5,994 nt of DNA from an uncultured Rhodobacter sp. (GTDB lineage Bacteria > Pseudomonadota > Alphaproteobacteria > Rhodobacterales > Rhodobacteraceae). The position numbers and the translations under genes were made by a program. Numbering within the stretch: position 1 is the first letter of the stretch; every line of letters begins with the position of its first letter. The notes under the pieces were generated by a model, which was not told the DNA's origin, did not search any database, and saw only the letters and a list, made by a program, of their open reading frames with translations. The stretch is taken from NCBI GenBank assembly GCA_937901435.1, contig CALGTJ010000111.1, positions 1 to 5,994 of the forward strand, given 5' to 3'. Shown here one piece after another: positions 1-5,981 of the stretch.

Positions 1-763
1 GGGTCTGGATTTGCCCGCGTGCATCGGTGATGCTGGCAAGCGCATGGGCAAGGATCATCGCCGGATCAGCCAGCAGTCCGCCCCAATTGCCCGAATGATG
101 CGCGCCCTTGCGCAGATCGACCACAAGGTCAAACCCAATGCCGCCGCGTGAGCCCATGAACATGGTTGGAATCTGCGCATCAAGACGCGGCCCGTCCGAG
201 GCGATCAGCACATCGGCCTGCAGGGCGGTACGGTGCAGGCGCATCATCTCGGCCAAGCCCGGAGAGCCGATTTCCTCGCTCATTTCCAGCACAATCTTGA
301 CGTTGAACCCAAGGTGGCCGCGCAGGCCAAGCACGGTTTCAAGGGCGGCGATATTGACCAGATGCTGCACCTTGTTGTCGGCGGCACCGCGCCCGTACAG
401 ACGCTCGCCCTCTTGGGTTAGCGTAAAGGGCGTCAGCGCCTCACGCCAGGCCTCGGCCTGTCCCCAGATCGCATCGCCATGGCCATAGGTCAGAACGGTG
501 GGGAGGGCGGGATCCTCGATCCGCTCCCCCAGCAGAAACGGCCCGCCTTTGTCTGCACCAAGGGGATTGTCATGGATCGTGCAGGCAAAGCCCATGGCCT
601 CAAGCCGGGGCTGGATGGCCTCGTTCAGGTAGCGCAGAAGTTCTGGGCGCTGGGCGGGGTTCTGGCTTTCGGTGGGATAAGAGACCAGATCCGCGAGATC
701 CGATTGCAAGCGGCCAGAGTCAAAATAGGCGCTGGCTTTGGCTATAGCGTCTTGGCGGGTCAT
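1..763 (-). CDS. M20-family metallopeptidase, N-terminal 254 codons (C-terminus beyond window)
   Basis: The minus strand is open from an ATG at 763 to the window edge with no stop, giving the first 254 residues of an M20 zinc peptidase (dipeptidase / acetylornithine deacetylase-like clan). The dinuclear metal-site motifs appear in family order: H95-G-D97 (metal ligand plus catalytic Asp) in TYGHGDAIWG, bridging D129 in GRGAADNK, E163-E164 (general base and ligand) in MSEEIGSPG, and D190 in ASDGP. A lid/dimerisation-domain HSGNWGG motif (H223) resembles the HSGxxGG of PepV/carnosinase-like dipeptidases. The last ligand His should lie in the missing C-terminal part; family members are usually 400-500 aa, so about 40-50% is absent. 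The start overlaps the acyl-CoA synthetase stop as ATGA and has a GGAG seven bases upstream. The catalytic set seen so far is intact, so an active soluble hydrolase of a peptide or N-acyl amino acid is expected. The exact substrate is unknown. Confidence 0.88.
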   Translation of the reverse strand, partial: MTRQDAIAKASAYFDSGRLQSDLADLVSYPTESQNPAQRPELLRYLNEAIQPRLEAMGFACTIHDNPLGADKGGPFLLGERIEDPALPTVLTYGHGDAIWGQAEAWREALTPFTLTQEGERLYGRGAADNKVQHLVNIAALETVLGLRGHLGFNVKIVLEMSEEIGSPGLAEMMRLHRTALQADVLIASDGPRLDAQIPTMFMGSRGGIGFDLVVDLRKGAHHSGNWGGLLADPAMILAHALASITDARGQIQT

Positions 764-774
764 TGGGTGTCTCC
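760..774 (-). promoter_or_regulatory. ATGA stop/start overlap with internal Shine-Dalgarno (translational coupling)
   Basis: The synthetase stop codon TGA (762-760) shares bases with the M20 start ATG (763-761). A GGAG at 774-771 lies inside the last synthetase codons, seven bases before the M20 start. This is the usual geometry for termination-reinitiation, and it fixes the start of the M20 gene. Confidence 0.7.
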
Positions 775-2478
775 GGACTGGGGCGAAGGGGTCAGCTCTG
801 CCAGCATCGCCTTGCGCATCAGGAATTTCTGCGGCTTACCAGTGACGGTCATGGGCAGGGCGTCGACGATACGGATGTGGGTGGGCAGTTTGTAGTGGGC
901 GATATTGTCTTTGCAGTACTGGCGCACGGTCTCGGGATCCAGCCTCGCCCCGCGCACGGGAATGATCCAGGCGCAGGTGACCTCGCCGTAATGCGCGTCC
1001 GGGATGCCAAAGACCTCGGCTTGCTCGATCATGGGGTGGGTAAAGAGGAAATCCTCGATCTCTTTTGGATAGATGTTCTCGCCGCCACGGCAGATCATAT
1101 CCTTGAGCCGCCCGGTGATGGTGCAATACCCTTCGGCGTCAAAGACAGCCAGATCGCCGGTCTTCATCCAGCCCTCGGCGTTGATTGAACCGGATGTCTT
1201 GATCGCGTCGCCCCAGTAGCCTTTCATCACGCTGTAGCCACGGGTTAAAAGTTCGCCTTGAGTGCCAACGGGAACAATCGCGCCCGCCTCGTCGACGATC
1301 CTGCATTCCACATGGGGGTGGATGCGGCCCACGGTCGAGACGCGCTTGGCGATGGGGTCGTCCAGATTGCTCTGGAAGGAGACGGGGCTGGTTTCGGTCA
1401 TGCCATAGGCGATGGTGACGCCGCTCATATGCATGTCCGATTGCACGCGGCGCATGACCTCGATCGGGCAGGGTGCGCCTGCCATGATGCCGGTGCGCAG
1501 GGTGCGGAGGTCGAATTGTGCGAAATCGGGGGATTCCAGCATGGCGAGGAACATGGTGGGCACGCCATAAAGCGCGGTACAGCCCTCGTCAGAGACCGCG
1601 CGCAGGGTGTCAAGCGGGTCAAAGCCTTCGCCGGGGATGATCATCGCCGCGCCCTTGGTGACACAGCCAAGGGTGCCCATGACCATGCCAAAGCAGTGGT
1701 AGAAGGGCACGGGGATGCAGAGGCGGTCCTGCGCGGTGAACGCCATCGTGGCGGTGACGAAGGCGGCGTTATTTGTGATGTTGCGATGGGTCAGGCTTGC
1801 GCCTTTGGGGGCGCCTGTAGTGCCAGAGGTGAACTGGATGTTGATGATGTCATCGGGGTCAAGGCTGGCGCTGATCTGGTCAAGGTCGTCGGTTGTCGCC
1901 TCGCCGTTGTCGCAGAGCGCGTCAAAGCTGATCATGCCGTCGGGTGTTGCGTCTCCCATGGCGATCACGGCGCGCAGGTGGGGCAGGCGGGTGGTGTTGA
2001 GCAGGCCCGGCGTGCTGCTATCCAGATCGGGGGCCAGCTGGTTCAGCATGTGGATGTAGTCCGAGGACCTGAAGCGCTGGGCGGTGATCAAGGCGCGGCA
2101 TTCAACCGCGTTGAGGGCGTATTCCAGTTCTGCCACGCGGTAGGCCGGATTGATGCAGACCAGAACGGCCCCGATGCGGGCGGTGGCGAATTGGGTCAGC
2201 AGCCACTCGGCGCGGTTGGGCGACAGGATGCCGACGCGGTCGCCTTTGCTCAGACCAAGCGAGATCAGACCGGCGGCGAGGCGGTCGATTTCTGCGGCAA
2301 ACTCCAGATAAGTCCAGCGGATCGCCTGTTTGGGGAAAACCGCGGCGAGGGCCTTGCCATGGGTCGCGACGGTCTGGGCCAGCACCTGCGGAATGGTGAG
2401 GTTGATCAAAGGCGTGCTGGTGTCGCCAAAGACATGGGACAAACCATTGCGGGGAAGGCGTGAGGACGAGCGGGACAT
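760..2478 (-). CDS. AMP-binding acyl-CoA synthetase (ACSF2/FadD-like), 572 aa
   Basis: ATP-dependent acyl-CoA ligase of the ANL superfamily, which converts a carboxylic acid to an acyl-AMP and then a CoA thioester. It is cytoplasmic. All core motifs are present and spaced normally: P-loop TSGTTGAPKG (217-226), PFYHCFGM (258-265, typical of the ACSF2/medium-chain subgroup), YGMTET (358-363), TGD with ribose-binding D442, GRLKDMICRGGENIYP (456-471) at the hinge to the C-terminal domain, and TGK with catalytic K548 near the end. No adenylation residue looks lost. The start chosen is ATG 2478 (MSRSSSRLPR), which has AAAGG six bases upstream. An in-frame ATG at 2598 would add 40 residues, but these overlap the 3' end of the preceding gene and resemble nothing in the family. 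It lies 35 bp after the DUF3592-type gene and overlaps the M20 gene by 4 bp, so it is the middle gene of a probable operon. Substrate chain length cannot be read from the sequence; medium-chain or branched acids are a family-based guess. Confidence 0.93.
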   Translation of the reverse strand: MSRSSSRLPRNGLSHVFGDTSTPLINLTIPQVLAQTVATHGKALAAVFPKQAIRWTYLEFAAEIDRLAAGLISLGLSKGDRVGILSPNRAEWLLTQFATARIGAVLVCINPAYRVAELEYALNAVECRALITAQRFRSSDYIHMLNQLAPDLDSSTPGLLNTTRLPHLRAVIAMGDATPDGMISFDALCDNGEATTDDLDQISASLDPDDIINIQFTSGTTGAPKGASLTHRNITNNAAFVTATMAFTAQDRLCIPVPFYHCFGMVMGTLGCVTKGAAMIIPGEGFDPLDTLRAVSDEGCTALYGVPTMFLAMLESPDFAQFDLRTLRTGIMAGAPCPIEVMRRVQSDMHMSGVTIAYGMTETSPVSFQSNLDDPIAKRVSTVGRIHPHVECRIVDEAGAIVPVGTQGELLTRGYSVMKGYWGDAIKTSGSINAEGWMKTGDLAVFDAEGYCTITGRLKDMICRGGENIYPKEIEDFLFTHPMIEQAEVFGIPDAHYGEVTCAWIIPVRGARLDPETVRQYCKDNIAHYKLPTHIRIVDALPMTVTGKPQKFLMRKAMLAELTPSPQSGDTQ

Positions 2479-2513
2479 GGAATGCCTTTCGAGGGCCGTG
2501 TACCGCCTACTAT

Positions 2514-2945
2514 CTATGGGGCGAGCAAAAAGAACAGCCCAAAGGTGCCAAAGACCAGACCGAAGACGATTATGATGACGCTGAACCCCCAGACCCAAAA
2601 GCCGGGCATCCGCACCTGATCCAGCATATCGGGGTTTACGAGGATCTGCTGTTGCGAGCCGATGGGAAAGTTCCTGTTCGTGCTGGCCACCTGGGTGCTT
2701 GCACTATGGGTAACGCCATCGCTGGTCTGAAAGCTGAAGGTCGGTTGATAGGTGACGGTTTCGATCGTGTTCTCGTAGCTCCGGCTTTCCTTGACGTCGG
2801 TTACGGTCCCCATCACGCGCTGGGCGTTGCCCATGAACCGCTGGGTCTTGCGCAGTTGTGAGATCCCAAGCGCCAAAATCAGGACGGGCACGATCACACA
2901 CATGAAAATGGTCAGAAGCTGTACCCAAAGCGGCAAGTCGGTCAT
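2514..2945 (-). CDS. DUF3592-type membrane protein with two TM segments, 143 aa
   Basis: A small integral membrane protein. Hydrophobic helices at about residues 8-28 (VQLLTIFMCVIVPVLILALG) and 116-141 (FWVWGFSVIIIVFGLVF onward) flank a soluble beta-rich segment. That segment has the DUF3592 pattern: a GTVTDV strand (46-51), TYQPTFSFQTSDG (65-77), then a P-x-G turn (FPIGSQ, 93-98) followed by ILVNPDM (101-107). The family has no firmly assigned biochemical role, and none is assigned here. The start chosen is ATG 2945 (MTDLPLWVQ), which puts the first helix at the N-terminus as usual. An in-frame ATG at 3044 would add 33 residues with no family-like content. The ribosome binding site is weak (GGAT about ten bases upstream). 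It is the first gene of the cluster leading into the acyl-CoA synthetase 35 bp downstream. No convincing promoter was found in the 170 bp before it. Confidence 0.75.
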   Translation of the reverse strand: MTDLPLWVQLLTIFMCVIVPVLILALGISQLRKTQRFMGNAQRVMGTVTDVKESRSYENTIETVTYQPTFSFQTSDGVTHSASTQVASTNRNFPIGSQQQILVNPDMLDQVRMPGFWVWGFSVIIIVFGLVFGTFGLFFLLAP

Positions 2946-3115
2946 TGATAAATCCAATCTGTTTTCAAAAGCTTGCCCCACCGGGCGCCGAGGTGCAACA
3001 GGGTAATAAAGCAACGACAGGAATTCGAAATAGGGCCCATCCAAAAAGATGAGCCCCTGTTTTTACCGCTCTGAGGTGAGAGGCCCGGTCTGGAGGCCCA
3101 GTCCGGAGGCCCGAT
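2946..3115. other. 170-bp intergenic gap between repeat protein and DUF3592-type gene
   Basis: No gene is supported here. The part nearest the BTRD1 stop holds a GC-rich 13-bp triplicate (separate entry). The remainder is unremarkable. I saw neither a clear sigma70 promoter nor a stem followed by a T-run in the minus direction, so it is open whether the three-gene cluster has its own promoter here or is read through from the repeat-protein gene. Confidence 0.5.
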
Positions 3116-3119
3116 CTAT
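3081..3119. repeat. Three tandem 13-bp GC-rich units abutting the repeat-protein stop codon
   Basis: Consecutive units read AGGCCCGGTCTGG (3081-3093), AGGCCCAGTCCGG (3094-3106) and AGGCCCGATCTAT (3107-3119). Units 1 and 2 differ at two positions, and unit 3 diverges at its end, where it runs into the stop codon. Units 1 and 2 together also form an imperfect hairpin at 3085-3106 (CCGG-x-CTGG, AGGC loop, CCAG-x-CCGG). No T-run follows on the minus strand, so it is not a classic intrinsic terminator, but it could stabilise an mRNA 3' end or promote pausing. Confidence 0.6.
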
Positions 3120-3979
3120 CTGGTCCAGATCGCCGCGTAACGCGCGCCGTGTGGGGTGCCGTAGCCGCTGATGTCTTGCAGGGTGTACCCTTTTGACGCC
3201 CACTTATCGAACGCGGCCTGATACTGCGCTCCGCTCATGTTGTGGCGCGCCACGTAGGATCCGCCTTGTTTGGTCCAGATGGCGGCGAATTTGGTTTGGC
3301 CGTTGACGTCAAAGCCATCCACATGCACCGGGCGATAGCCTTGGGCGGTCCATTTGTCGAAGGCGGCCTGATATTGCGCAGAACTCATGCCGTTGCGGGC
3401 CACCCACGCGCCGCCGCCCTGCTTTTTCCAGATCGCAGAATACATCGCCTGACCGTTTTGGGCGTAACCGGCCACATCGACGAGGCGATAACCTTTGGCG
3501 ACCCATTTGTCGAACTCTGCCTGATAGGCGGATGTGGTCAGCCCGTGGCGTGCGACCCATGCGCCGTTGCCGCCCTTGGTCCATTGCGCGGCAAAGCGGG
3601 GGCCCTTGGGGGTGCTCATCGCGTCCAGAAAGGCGGGCGCATAGCCTTTGGCGGTGTAGGTTTCGAATTCGGACTGGTACCGTTTTGATCCCATGCTGTG
3701 ACGGGCGGCCCAGGCCCCGCCGCCTTGCTTTTTCCAGATAGCGGCATAGCGGGGCGTGCCGTGCACTGTATAAGAACTGAGGTTGCTGAGGCGGTATCCT
3801 TTCGCGGTATAGCTGTCGAACGCGGCCTGATACTGTGCGCCGCTCATGCCGTGGCGGGCGACAAGACCTTGGGCCGAGGCGGTGGTCGTGGTGGCCATTG
3901 TGGCGAGGACGGCCAGCGCAGACAGGCCGGAAAGGGTGATTTTCAGGCCGATACGACGCAGAGAGATTGCGAGGGACAT
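3116..3979 (-). CDS. Secreted BTRD1-type tandem-repeat protein, five repeats, 287 aa
   Basis: The N-terminus is a signal peptide: MSLAISLRRIGLK, a hydrophobic stretch to about residue 29, then TTTASA|QG with likely cleavage after A36. The rest is five head-to-tail repeats of about 50 residues: 39-90, 91-141, 142-192, 193-242 and 243-287. Each follows the pattern (V/A)AR(H/N)xM/L....YQ..F..(Y/W)..(K/Q)GY, a variable strand, then (Y/F)(A/S)A(I/Q)WxKxGGxxW. I recognise this as the bacterial tandem repeat domain 1 (BTRD1, PF17660 as I recall it) style. The same repeat occurs in polyglycine hydrolases next to a serine beta-lactamase-like domain. No such catalytic domain is present: the protein is signal peptide plus repeats. 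It is likely periplasmic or extracellular, and binding is a more natural role than catalysis, but the function is unknown. ATG 3979 was chosen for its signal-peptide architecture although no Shine-Dalgarno precedes it. GTG 4015, with a weak GAAAG upstream, would add 12 residues. An extension to 4222 looks non-coding. Confidence 0.8.
   Translation of the reverse strand: MSLAISLRRIGLKITLSGLSALAVLATMATTTTASAQGLVARHGMSGAQYQAAFDSYTAKGYRLSNLSSYTVHGTPRYAAIWKKQGGGAWAARHSMGSKRYQSEFETYTAKGYAPAFLDAMSTPKGPRFAAQWTKGGNGAWVARHGLTTSAYQAEFDKWVAKGYRLVDVAGYAQNGQAMYSAIWKKQGGGAWVARNGMSSAQYQAAFDKWTAQGYRPVHVDGFDVNGQTKFAAIWTKQGGSYVARHNMSGAQYQAAFDKWASKGYTLQDISGYGTPHGARYAAIWTR
3119..3865 (-). repeat. Five in-gene tandem repeats (~150 bp each) encoding BTRD1 modules
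   Basis: DNA units, in gene order: 3865-3710, 3709-3557, 3556-3404, 3403-3254 and 3253-3119. Identity survives at the nucleotide level. In the first and fifth units the stretches at 3817-3836 and 3207-3226 are identical over 20 bases, and the fourth unit differs little there. The second unit is the most diverged (RHSMGSKRYQSEF, and AQW instead of AIW). This indicates growth by tandem duplication with some later homogenisation. Confidence 0.85.
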
Positions 3980-4073
3980 GGCGCGGGGGGCGGTTTGGGA
4001 AATGGAATCTGTCACTGTTGAAGTCTTTCGGTTGAAATATAGGGTGCAGGGTGCGGGTTGCTCATTTGTGTGA

Positions 4074-4158
4074 AACCTGATGATCGCAGCGGGATGACCG
4101 GTGCAAGATGGGAGGAGCTTGCGCCGAGGGAGGGGAGGATGTTTACGAGCATCAGGTT
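4074..4158. repeat. Spaced inverted repeat pair, 13-bp arms, 12/13 match
   Basis: The left arm AACCTGATGATCG (4074-4086) and right arm CGAGCATCAGGTT (4146-4158) are reverse complements except for one base, with nine contiguous perfect pairs at the outer end (AACCTGATG / CATCAGGTT). They are separated by 59 bases. They could be two oppositely oriented sites for one regulator, or the closing stem of a structured leader of the repeat-protein mRNA. Confidence 0.45.
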
Positions 4159-4204
4159 CGACAACCAGGGTAGAGTTTTGGCCAAAGTCATTCAATATCG
4201 GGCC

Positions 4205-4223
4205 TGTGTTATTAAATAACACA
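4205..4223. promoter_or_regulatory. Perfect 19-bp palindrome, candidate operator
   Basis: TGTGTTATTAAATAACACA consists of two perfect 9-bp arms around a single central A, in a locally AT-rich patch between the divergent genes. Perfect odd-centred symmetry of this length is typical of a homodimeric regulator site. The inner half-site (TGTTAT at corresponding positions) resembles the proteobacterial Zur/Fur-family box as I remember it (TGTTATA-n-TATAACA), with a mismatch next to the centre. The assignment to Zur is tentative. It lies about 225 bp upstream of the repeat-protein ATG and 232 bp upstream of tig, nearer the expected upstream zone of the former because tig has its own promoter closer in. 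Confidence 0.55.
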
Positions 4224-4364
4224 TTGTAATATATTGATTTTTACTGGCGTCCCATCTTTTCGCCGCGACCCGATCCGTCCGCCCGCCGCGATCTGGAATG
4301 GGGATCACAGCAGGCCCGGCCCTGGTTTGCGAGGCCGCTTGAACGTTACGGCGCCCATTTCGGC

Positions 4365-4393
4365 TTGCAAGCGGGCAGGGCGCGCCCTAGAAG
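4365..4393 (+). promoter_or_regulatory. Sigma70-type promoter of tig
   Basis: A -35 hexamer TTGCAA (4365-4370) and a -10 hexamer TAGAAG (4388-4393) are separated by exactly 17 bases. Each matches the consensus at four of six positions, and both resemble alphaproteobacterial housekeeping promoters. Transcription would begin near 4400, giving a leader of about 55 bases before the tig start. Confidence 0.6.
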
Positions 4394-4440
4394 GGCCTGC
4401 GGATTTTAAGGCCCCCGCCATGGGTGGCGTTGTGAGGCCA

Positions 4441-4448
4441 GGAGAGGA
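4441..4448 (+). promoter_or_regulatory. Strong ribosome binding site of tig
   Basis: GGAGAGGA ends seven bases before ATG 4456. It fixes that start against the in-frame upstream frame that opens at 4234. It fits a highly translated housekeeping gene. Confidence 0.85.
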
Positions 4449-4455
4449 CACTACC

Positions 4456-5787
4456 ATGCAGGTTACCGAGACCCTGAACGAAGGGCTGAAGCGCGGATAT
4501 TCGATTGTGCTGCCAGCAAGCGAACTGGAATCGAAAGTCAACGAAAAGCTGGCCGAGGCGCAGCCCGAAGTTGAGATGAAGGGCTTTCGCAAGGGCAAAG
4601 TCCCGATGGCGCTGCTGAAAAAGCAGTTTGGCCCCCGCGTGATGGGCGAAGCCATGCAAGAGGCTATCGACGGCGCGATGGCGGAGCATTTTGAAAAATC
4701 CGGCGATCGTCCTGCGATGCAGCCCAAGGTCGAAATGACCAATCAGGACTGGAAAGAGGGCGACGACGTGTCGGTCGACATGTCCTACGAGGCGCTGCCA
4801 GAGATCCCAGAAATCGACATGAAAGCGCTCAAGCTGGAAAAGCTGGTCGTCACCCCTGCCGATGCAGATGTGGATGAGGCGCTGACCAATCTTGCGGCCT
4901 CGTCGCAGAATTTCGAGGCCCGCAAGAAGGGGTCAAAGGCGAAGGACGGTGATCAGGTTGTGATCGACTTCAAAGGCTCTGTTGATGGCGAGTTGTTCGA
5001 GGGCGGCACAGCGGATGATTACCCGCTGGTGCTGGGCTCGAATTCCTTCATCCCCGGTTTCGAAGAGCAGCTGGTCGGCGTGAAGGTCGGCGAAGAAAAA
5101 GACGTCAACGTCAGCTTTCCCGAGGAATATGGCGCAGAGCATCTTGCGGGTAAGGCAGCCGTTTTTGCCTGCACCATCAAAGAGGTGAAAGAACCTGTTG
5201 CCGCCGTGATCGACGATGAACTGGCCAAAAAGTTCGGGTCCGAAGACCTTGAGACGCTGAAGGGTCAGATCCGCGAGCGTCTGGTGGCAGAGTATTCGGG
5301 TGCCGCGCGCGCGGTGATGAAGCGCGGCCTGCTGGACTCGCTGGACGGTATGGTGTCCTTTGACCTGCCGCCAAGTCTTGTCGAGGCCGAGGCTGGCCAG
5401 ATCGCGCATCAGTTGTGGCACGAGGAAAACCCCGAGGTCGAGGGGCATGACCACCCCGAAATCGAGACCACGCAAGAGCACACTGAACTGGCAGAGCGCC
5501 GGGTGCGTCTGGGTCTGCTGCTGGCCGAACTGGGCCGCGTGAACAAGATCGAGGTGACCGACGCCGAGATGACCCAGGCGGTCATGAACCAAGCGCGTCA
5601 GTATCCGGGTCAGGAACGCCAGTTCTTTGAATTCGTTCAGCAAAACCCGCAAATGCGTCAGCAGCTGCAGGCGCCGATCTTTGAAGATAAAGTGGTCGAT
5701 TTCATCTTTGAACTGGCCGATGTCAGCGACAAAGAGATCACCAAGGACGAATTGCAGGCCGCCGTTGAGGCGCTTGACGTCGAATAA
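4456..5787 (+). CDS. tig: Trigger factor, ribosome-associated chaperone / prolyl isomerase, 443 aa
   Basis: Trigger factor docks at the ribosomal exit tunnel and shields nascent chains. The N-terminal ribosome-binding domain (about 1-130) carries the signature GFRKGKVP at residues 43-50, the same position as in E. coli. The FKBP-like peptidyl-prolyl isomerase domain covers about 155-245 ([55 protein letters not shown]). The helical C-terminal substrate-cradling arms run from about 250 to 443, with the charged EERR-like and glutamine-rich helices usual there. Length is normal and no motif is broken. ATG 4456 is chosen for its GGAGAGGA and the conserved [15 protein letters not shown] start. The frame is open back to 4234, but that stretch includes the promoter and resembles no known N-terminus. 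It is monocistronic: own promoter at 4365-4393 and terminator at 5813-5836. Unlike many bacteria, no clpP follows within the visible 200 bp. Confidence 0.98.
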   Translation: MQVTETLNEGLKRGYSIVLPASELESKVNEKLAEAQPEVEMKGFRKGKVPMALLKKQFGPRVMGEAMQEAIDGAMAEHFEKSGDRPAMQPKVEMTNQDWKEGDDVSVDMSYEALPEIPEIDMKALKLEKLVVTPADADVDEALTNLAASSQNFEARKKGSKAKDGDQVVIDFKGSVDGELFEGGTADDYPLVLGSNSFIPGFEEQLVGVKVGEEKDVNVSFPEEYGAEHLAGKAAVFACTIKEVKEPVAAVIDDELAKKFGSEDLETLKGQIRERLVAEYSGAARAVMKRGLLDSLDGMVSFDLPPSLVEAEAGQIAHQLWHEENPEVEGHDHPEIETTQEHTELAERRVRLGLLLAELGRVNKIEVTDAEMTQAVMNQARQYPGQERQFFEFVQQNPQMRQQLQAPIFEDKVVDFIFELADVSDKEITKDELQAAVEALDVE

Positions 5788-5812
5788 ATCCTCTGATTTT
5801 AGAGACAGATTG

Positions 5813-5836
5813 GCCGCCCTTCGGGGCGGCTTTTTT
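5813..5836 (+). terminator. Intrinsic terminator of tig
   Basis: A perfect 7-bp GC stem GCCGCCC (5813-5819) / GGGCGGC (5824-5830) closes a UUCG tetraloop and is followed directly by six T residues (5831-5836). It begins 25 bases after the tig stop, so it should end the tig transcript efficiently. Confidence 0.95.
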
Positions 5837-5975
5837 CTGTGCAGAGGGCCGCGGGTTCGCTCTTGGGCATAGCGGAACTGTCCATCCAACAGATCAGGTC
5901 GGGCGGAATGTGCCTGATATTGAACAGTGCATTGTTGAACATTCGTTTCAGTCTGGAATAGTTCCGCCCGCGCGG

Positions 5976-5981
5976 TTGACA
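5976..5981 (+). promoter_or_regulatory. Consensus -35 element of a transcription unit beyond the right edge
   Basis: TTGACA matches the sigma70 -35 consensus exactly, in a GCGG-TTGACA-AACAG setting common in Rhodobacteraceae. With a 17-base spacer the -10 would fall at 5999-6004, just outside the window. It therefore cannot be confirmed here. Confidence 0.45.

Larger units (their letters stand above)
3980..4455. other. 476-bp divergent intergenic region between repeat-protein gene and tig
   Basis: No coding sequence is supported. The tig side (about 4250-4455) carries the tig promoter, a short leader and the ribosome binding site. The repeat-protein side (3980-4250) has a long leader or control region with a 13-bp inverted repeat pair and a perfect 19-bp palindrome in an AT-rich island (about 4190-4245) that stands out from the GC-rich surroundings. 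I could not place a convincing sigma70 promoter for the repeat-protein gene. A TATATT hexamer on the minus strand near 4038 resembles a -10 but lacks a matching -35. Confidence 0.6.

Noticed and set aside
108..895. Plus-strand frames over the M20 region
   Set aside because: They lie antisense to the M20 frame, which carries intact metal-site motifs; the plus translations are Arg/Pro/Ser-rich shadows.
1258..2463. Open plus-strand frame of about 400 codons antisense to the acyl-CoA synthetase
   Set aside because: Low-complexity, Gly/Ala/His/Asp-rich translation typical of the antisense of GC-rich coding DNA; the minus frame has every ANL motif.
2479..2598. 40-residue N-terminal extension of the acyl-CoA synthetase
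   Set aside because: It overlaps the end of the DUF3592-type gene in another frame, while ATG 2478 has a well-placed AAAGG.
3085..3106. Hairpin after the repeat-protein gene as an intrinsic terminator
   Set aside because: The stem is interrupted by a mismatch and no T-run follows in the minus direction.
3119..3865. Regular repeats suggestive of a CRISPR array
   Set aside because: The period of ~150 bp is a whole number of codons, the units are coding throughout, and there are no short identical repeats with unique spacers.
4016..4060. TATATT near 4038 (minus strand) as the -10 of the repeat-protein promoter
   Set aside because: No acceptable -35 hexamer at 16-18 bases; kept only as a remark in the intergenic entry.
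3980..4222. 81-residue N-terminal extension of the repeat protein
   Set aside because: It would bury the signal peptide inside the protein and has no family-like content; the DNA looks like a leader or control region.
4234..4455. 74-residue N-terminal extension of trigger factor
   Set aside because: The stretch contains the tig promoter, and a strong ribosome binding site precedes ATG 4456, whose product begins as trigger factors do.
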